Below, piece by piece: positions 11,669 to 12,626 of a stretch of 12,626 nt of DNA. Within the stretch, counting starts at the first letter, position 1. Every line of letters starts with the position of its first letter. Origin of the DNA: Hydrogenothermus sp964516095 (lineage in GTDB: Bacteria > Aquificota > Aquificia > Aquificales > Hydrogenothermaceae); contig CAZEYS010000043.1 of the NCBI GenBank assembly GCA_964516095.1, forward strand, positions 1-12,626, read 5' to 3'. A program made the position numbers and the translations under genes. The notes below the pieces were generated by a model that did no database searches, was not told where the DNA came from, and worked only from the letters and a program-made list of their open reading frames with translations.

Positions 11669-12626
11669 ATGAGGAGGGTCGTTGTTACCGGTATAGGTGC
11701 TATAACACCTGTTGGAAATAATGTTGATGAATTTTGGGAAAGCTTAATATCCGGCAAAAGTGGGATAGATGTAATAAAACGTTTTGATCCTTATGCATAT
11801 AATCTTCCTGTTGTTATTGCCGGAGAAGTTAAGAACTTTGACCCATCAAAGTTCCTGGATAGAAAAGATGCGAAAAGAATGAGTGATTTTGTAAAATTTG
11901 CAGTTGTAGCTGCAAAAGAAGCTATTAAAGATGCAGGCTTAGAAGAAGGTAGTTTTATCCCTGAAAGAGCAGGTGTTATAGTAGGAACCGGTATTGGCGG
12001 CCTTAGAGATATAGAAGACCAACAGAAGGTTCTACTTGAGAAAGGAGCCAGAAGGGTTTCTCCTTTCTTTATACCTTCTGGTATATCTAATATGGCCTCT
12101 GGCTATATATCTATAGAATTTGGTTTTAAGGGACCTAACTCTTGTGTTGTTACTGCCTGTGCCACAGGAACCCATTCCATTGGTGATGCCTTTAAGGTTA
12201 TACAGCGTGGCGATGCAGATATAATAATAGCTGGAGGAACAGAATCTGCAATAACACCTCTTGGAATAGCTGGATTCGCCAATATGAAAGCTCTTTCTAC
12301 CAGAAACGATGAACCTCAAAAAGCATCCAGACCTTTTGATGCAAAAAGAGATGGTTTTGTTATGGGAGAAGGAGCAGGTATCCTTGTTTTAGAAGAGCTG
12401 GAACATGCTAAGAAAAGAGGAGCAAAAATTTACGCAGAGATTGTTGGGTACGGAATGACTGGAGATGCATATCATATAACCGCTCCTTGTTCAGATGCAG
12501 ATGGAGCAAAAAGAGTTATATCTATGGCGTTAAACGATGCAAGATTGAATCCTACTGAAGTTGACTATATAAATGCTCATGGAACTTCTACTCCTTTAAA
12601 TGATAAAATTGAAACCCTTGCAATAA
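11669..12626 (+). CDS. fabF: 3-oxoacyl-[acyl-carrier-protein] synthase II (3' end cut by window edge)
   Basis: The condensing enzyme that extends acyl-ACP with malonyl-ACP; FabF also controls chain elongation to longer acyl chains and their temperature response. The first 319 residues of about 410 are present and in frame to the window end. The active-site Cys164 is in VTACATGTHS, and the first catalytic His304 is in NAHGTSTPLND; the second His and the C-terminal lysine-glycine region lie beyond the window. Other signatures are MRRVVVTGIGAITPVG at the start, GTGIGGL (107-113), RPFDAKRDGFVMGEGAG (221-237) and the thiolase-fold repeat. The start is the ATG at 11669 with AGAGG about 7 nt upstream. 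It is 12 nt from acpP; rnc, often next, is outside the window. FabF rather than FabB follows from the ITPVGNNVDEFWESL N-terminus and the gene order. Confidence 0.97.
   Translation, partial: MRRVVVTGIGAITPVGNNVDEFWESLISGKSGIDVIKRFDPYAYNLPVVIAGEVKNFDPSKFLDRKDAKRMSDFVKFAVVAAKEAIKDAGLEEGSFIPERAGVIVGTGIGGLRDIEDQQKVLLEKGARRVSPFFIPSGISNMASGYISIEFGFKGPNSCVVTACATGTHSIGDAFKVIQRGDADIIIAGGTESAITPLGIAGFANMKALSTRNDEPQKASRPFDAKRDGFVMGEGAGILVLEELEHAKKRGAKIYAEIVGYGMTGDAYHITAPCSDADGAKRVISMALNDARLNPTEVDYINAHGTSTPLNDKIETLAI

Noticed and set aside
12032..12319. Minus-strand open frame inside fabF
   Set aside because: Antisense to the strongly conserved FabF core; Cys/Tyr-rich nonsense composition.

Overview
This is an AT-rich (about one third G+C by eye), densely packed bacterial stretch with no sign of mobile DNA. 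Gene content and protein style point to a thermophilic sulfur-oxidising Aquificota bacterium of the Hydrogenothermaceae type (Sulfurihydrogenibium-like). The pointers are Lys/Ile/Glu-rich proteins, a CstB-like persulfide dioxygenase-rhodanese fusion, tandem DUF2173 proteins and a UbiA-family quinone prenyltransferase. The genus is an inference from style, not a database match.

Layout. (1) Positions 1-2686, minus strand, transcribed right to left: fmt, a small secreted or membrane protein resembling the N-terminal half of bacterial Tim44-like proteins, an RlmB/TrmH-type rRNA 2'-O-methyltransferase, and a class I SAM methyltransferase cut by the window edge. Each gene touches or nearly touches the next, so this is one operon, with a candidate promoter near 2730. 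(2) Positions 2840-4204, plus strand: a single-gene unit for a three-domain persulfide dioxygenase / pseudo-rhodanese / rhodanese protein. A perfect inverted repeat lies just upstream of its Shine-Dalgarno, and it ends in a hairpin shared with the convergent next operon. (3) Positions 4217-8744, minus strand: two DUF2173 paralogues, an SCP2-domain protein, a sigma-54 enhancer-binding activator with a Cys-rich PAS domain, then murD and pgeF. Upstream of the first DUF2173 gene lie a correctly spaced -24/-12 sigma-54 promoter and, 70-110 bp further upstream, four TTGCAA palindromic cores. This looks like an autoregulated sigma-54 module. (4) Positions 8943-10590, plus strand: a HAD class IIA phosphatase overlapping a UbiA-family prenyltransferase. 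(5) Positions 10660-12626, plus strand: the fatty-acid elongation cluster fabG-acpP-fabF, with fabF cut by the window end.

Most of the window is conserved housekeeping: translation initiation, rRNA modification, peptidoglycan precursor synthesis, fatty acid synthesis and probably quinone synthesis. The part most likely to be under-described is the DUF2173-DUF2173-SCP2-activator cassette. It carries its own promoter, enhancer sites and regulator, and its structural proteins have no assigned biochemical role that I can name. No rRNA, tRNA, CRISPR, insertion sequence or integrase was seen. No intergenic gap exceeds about 200 bases.
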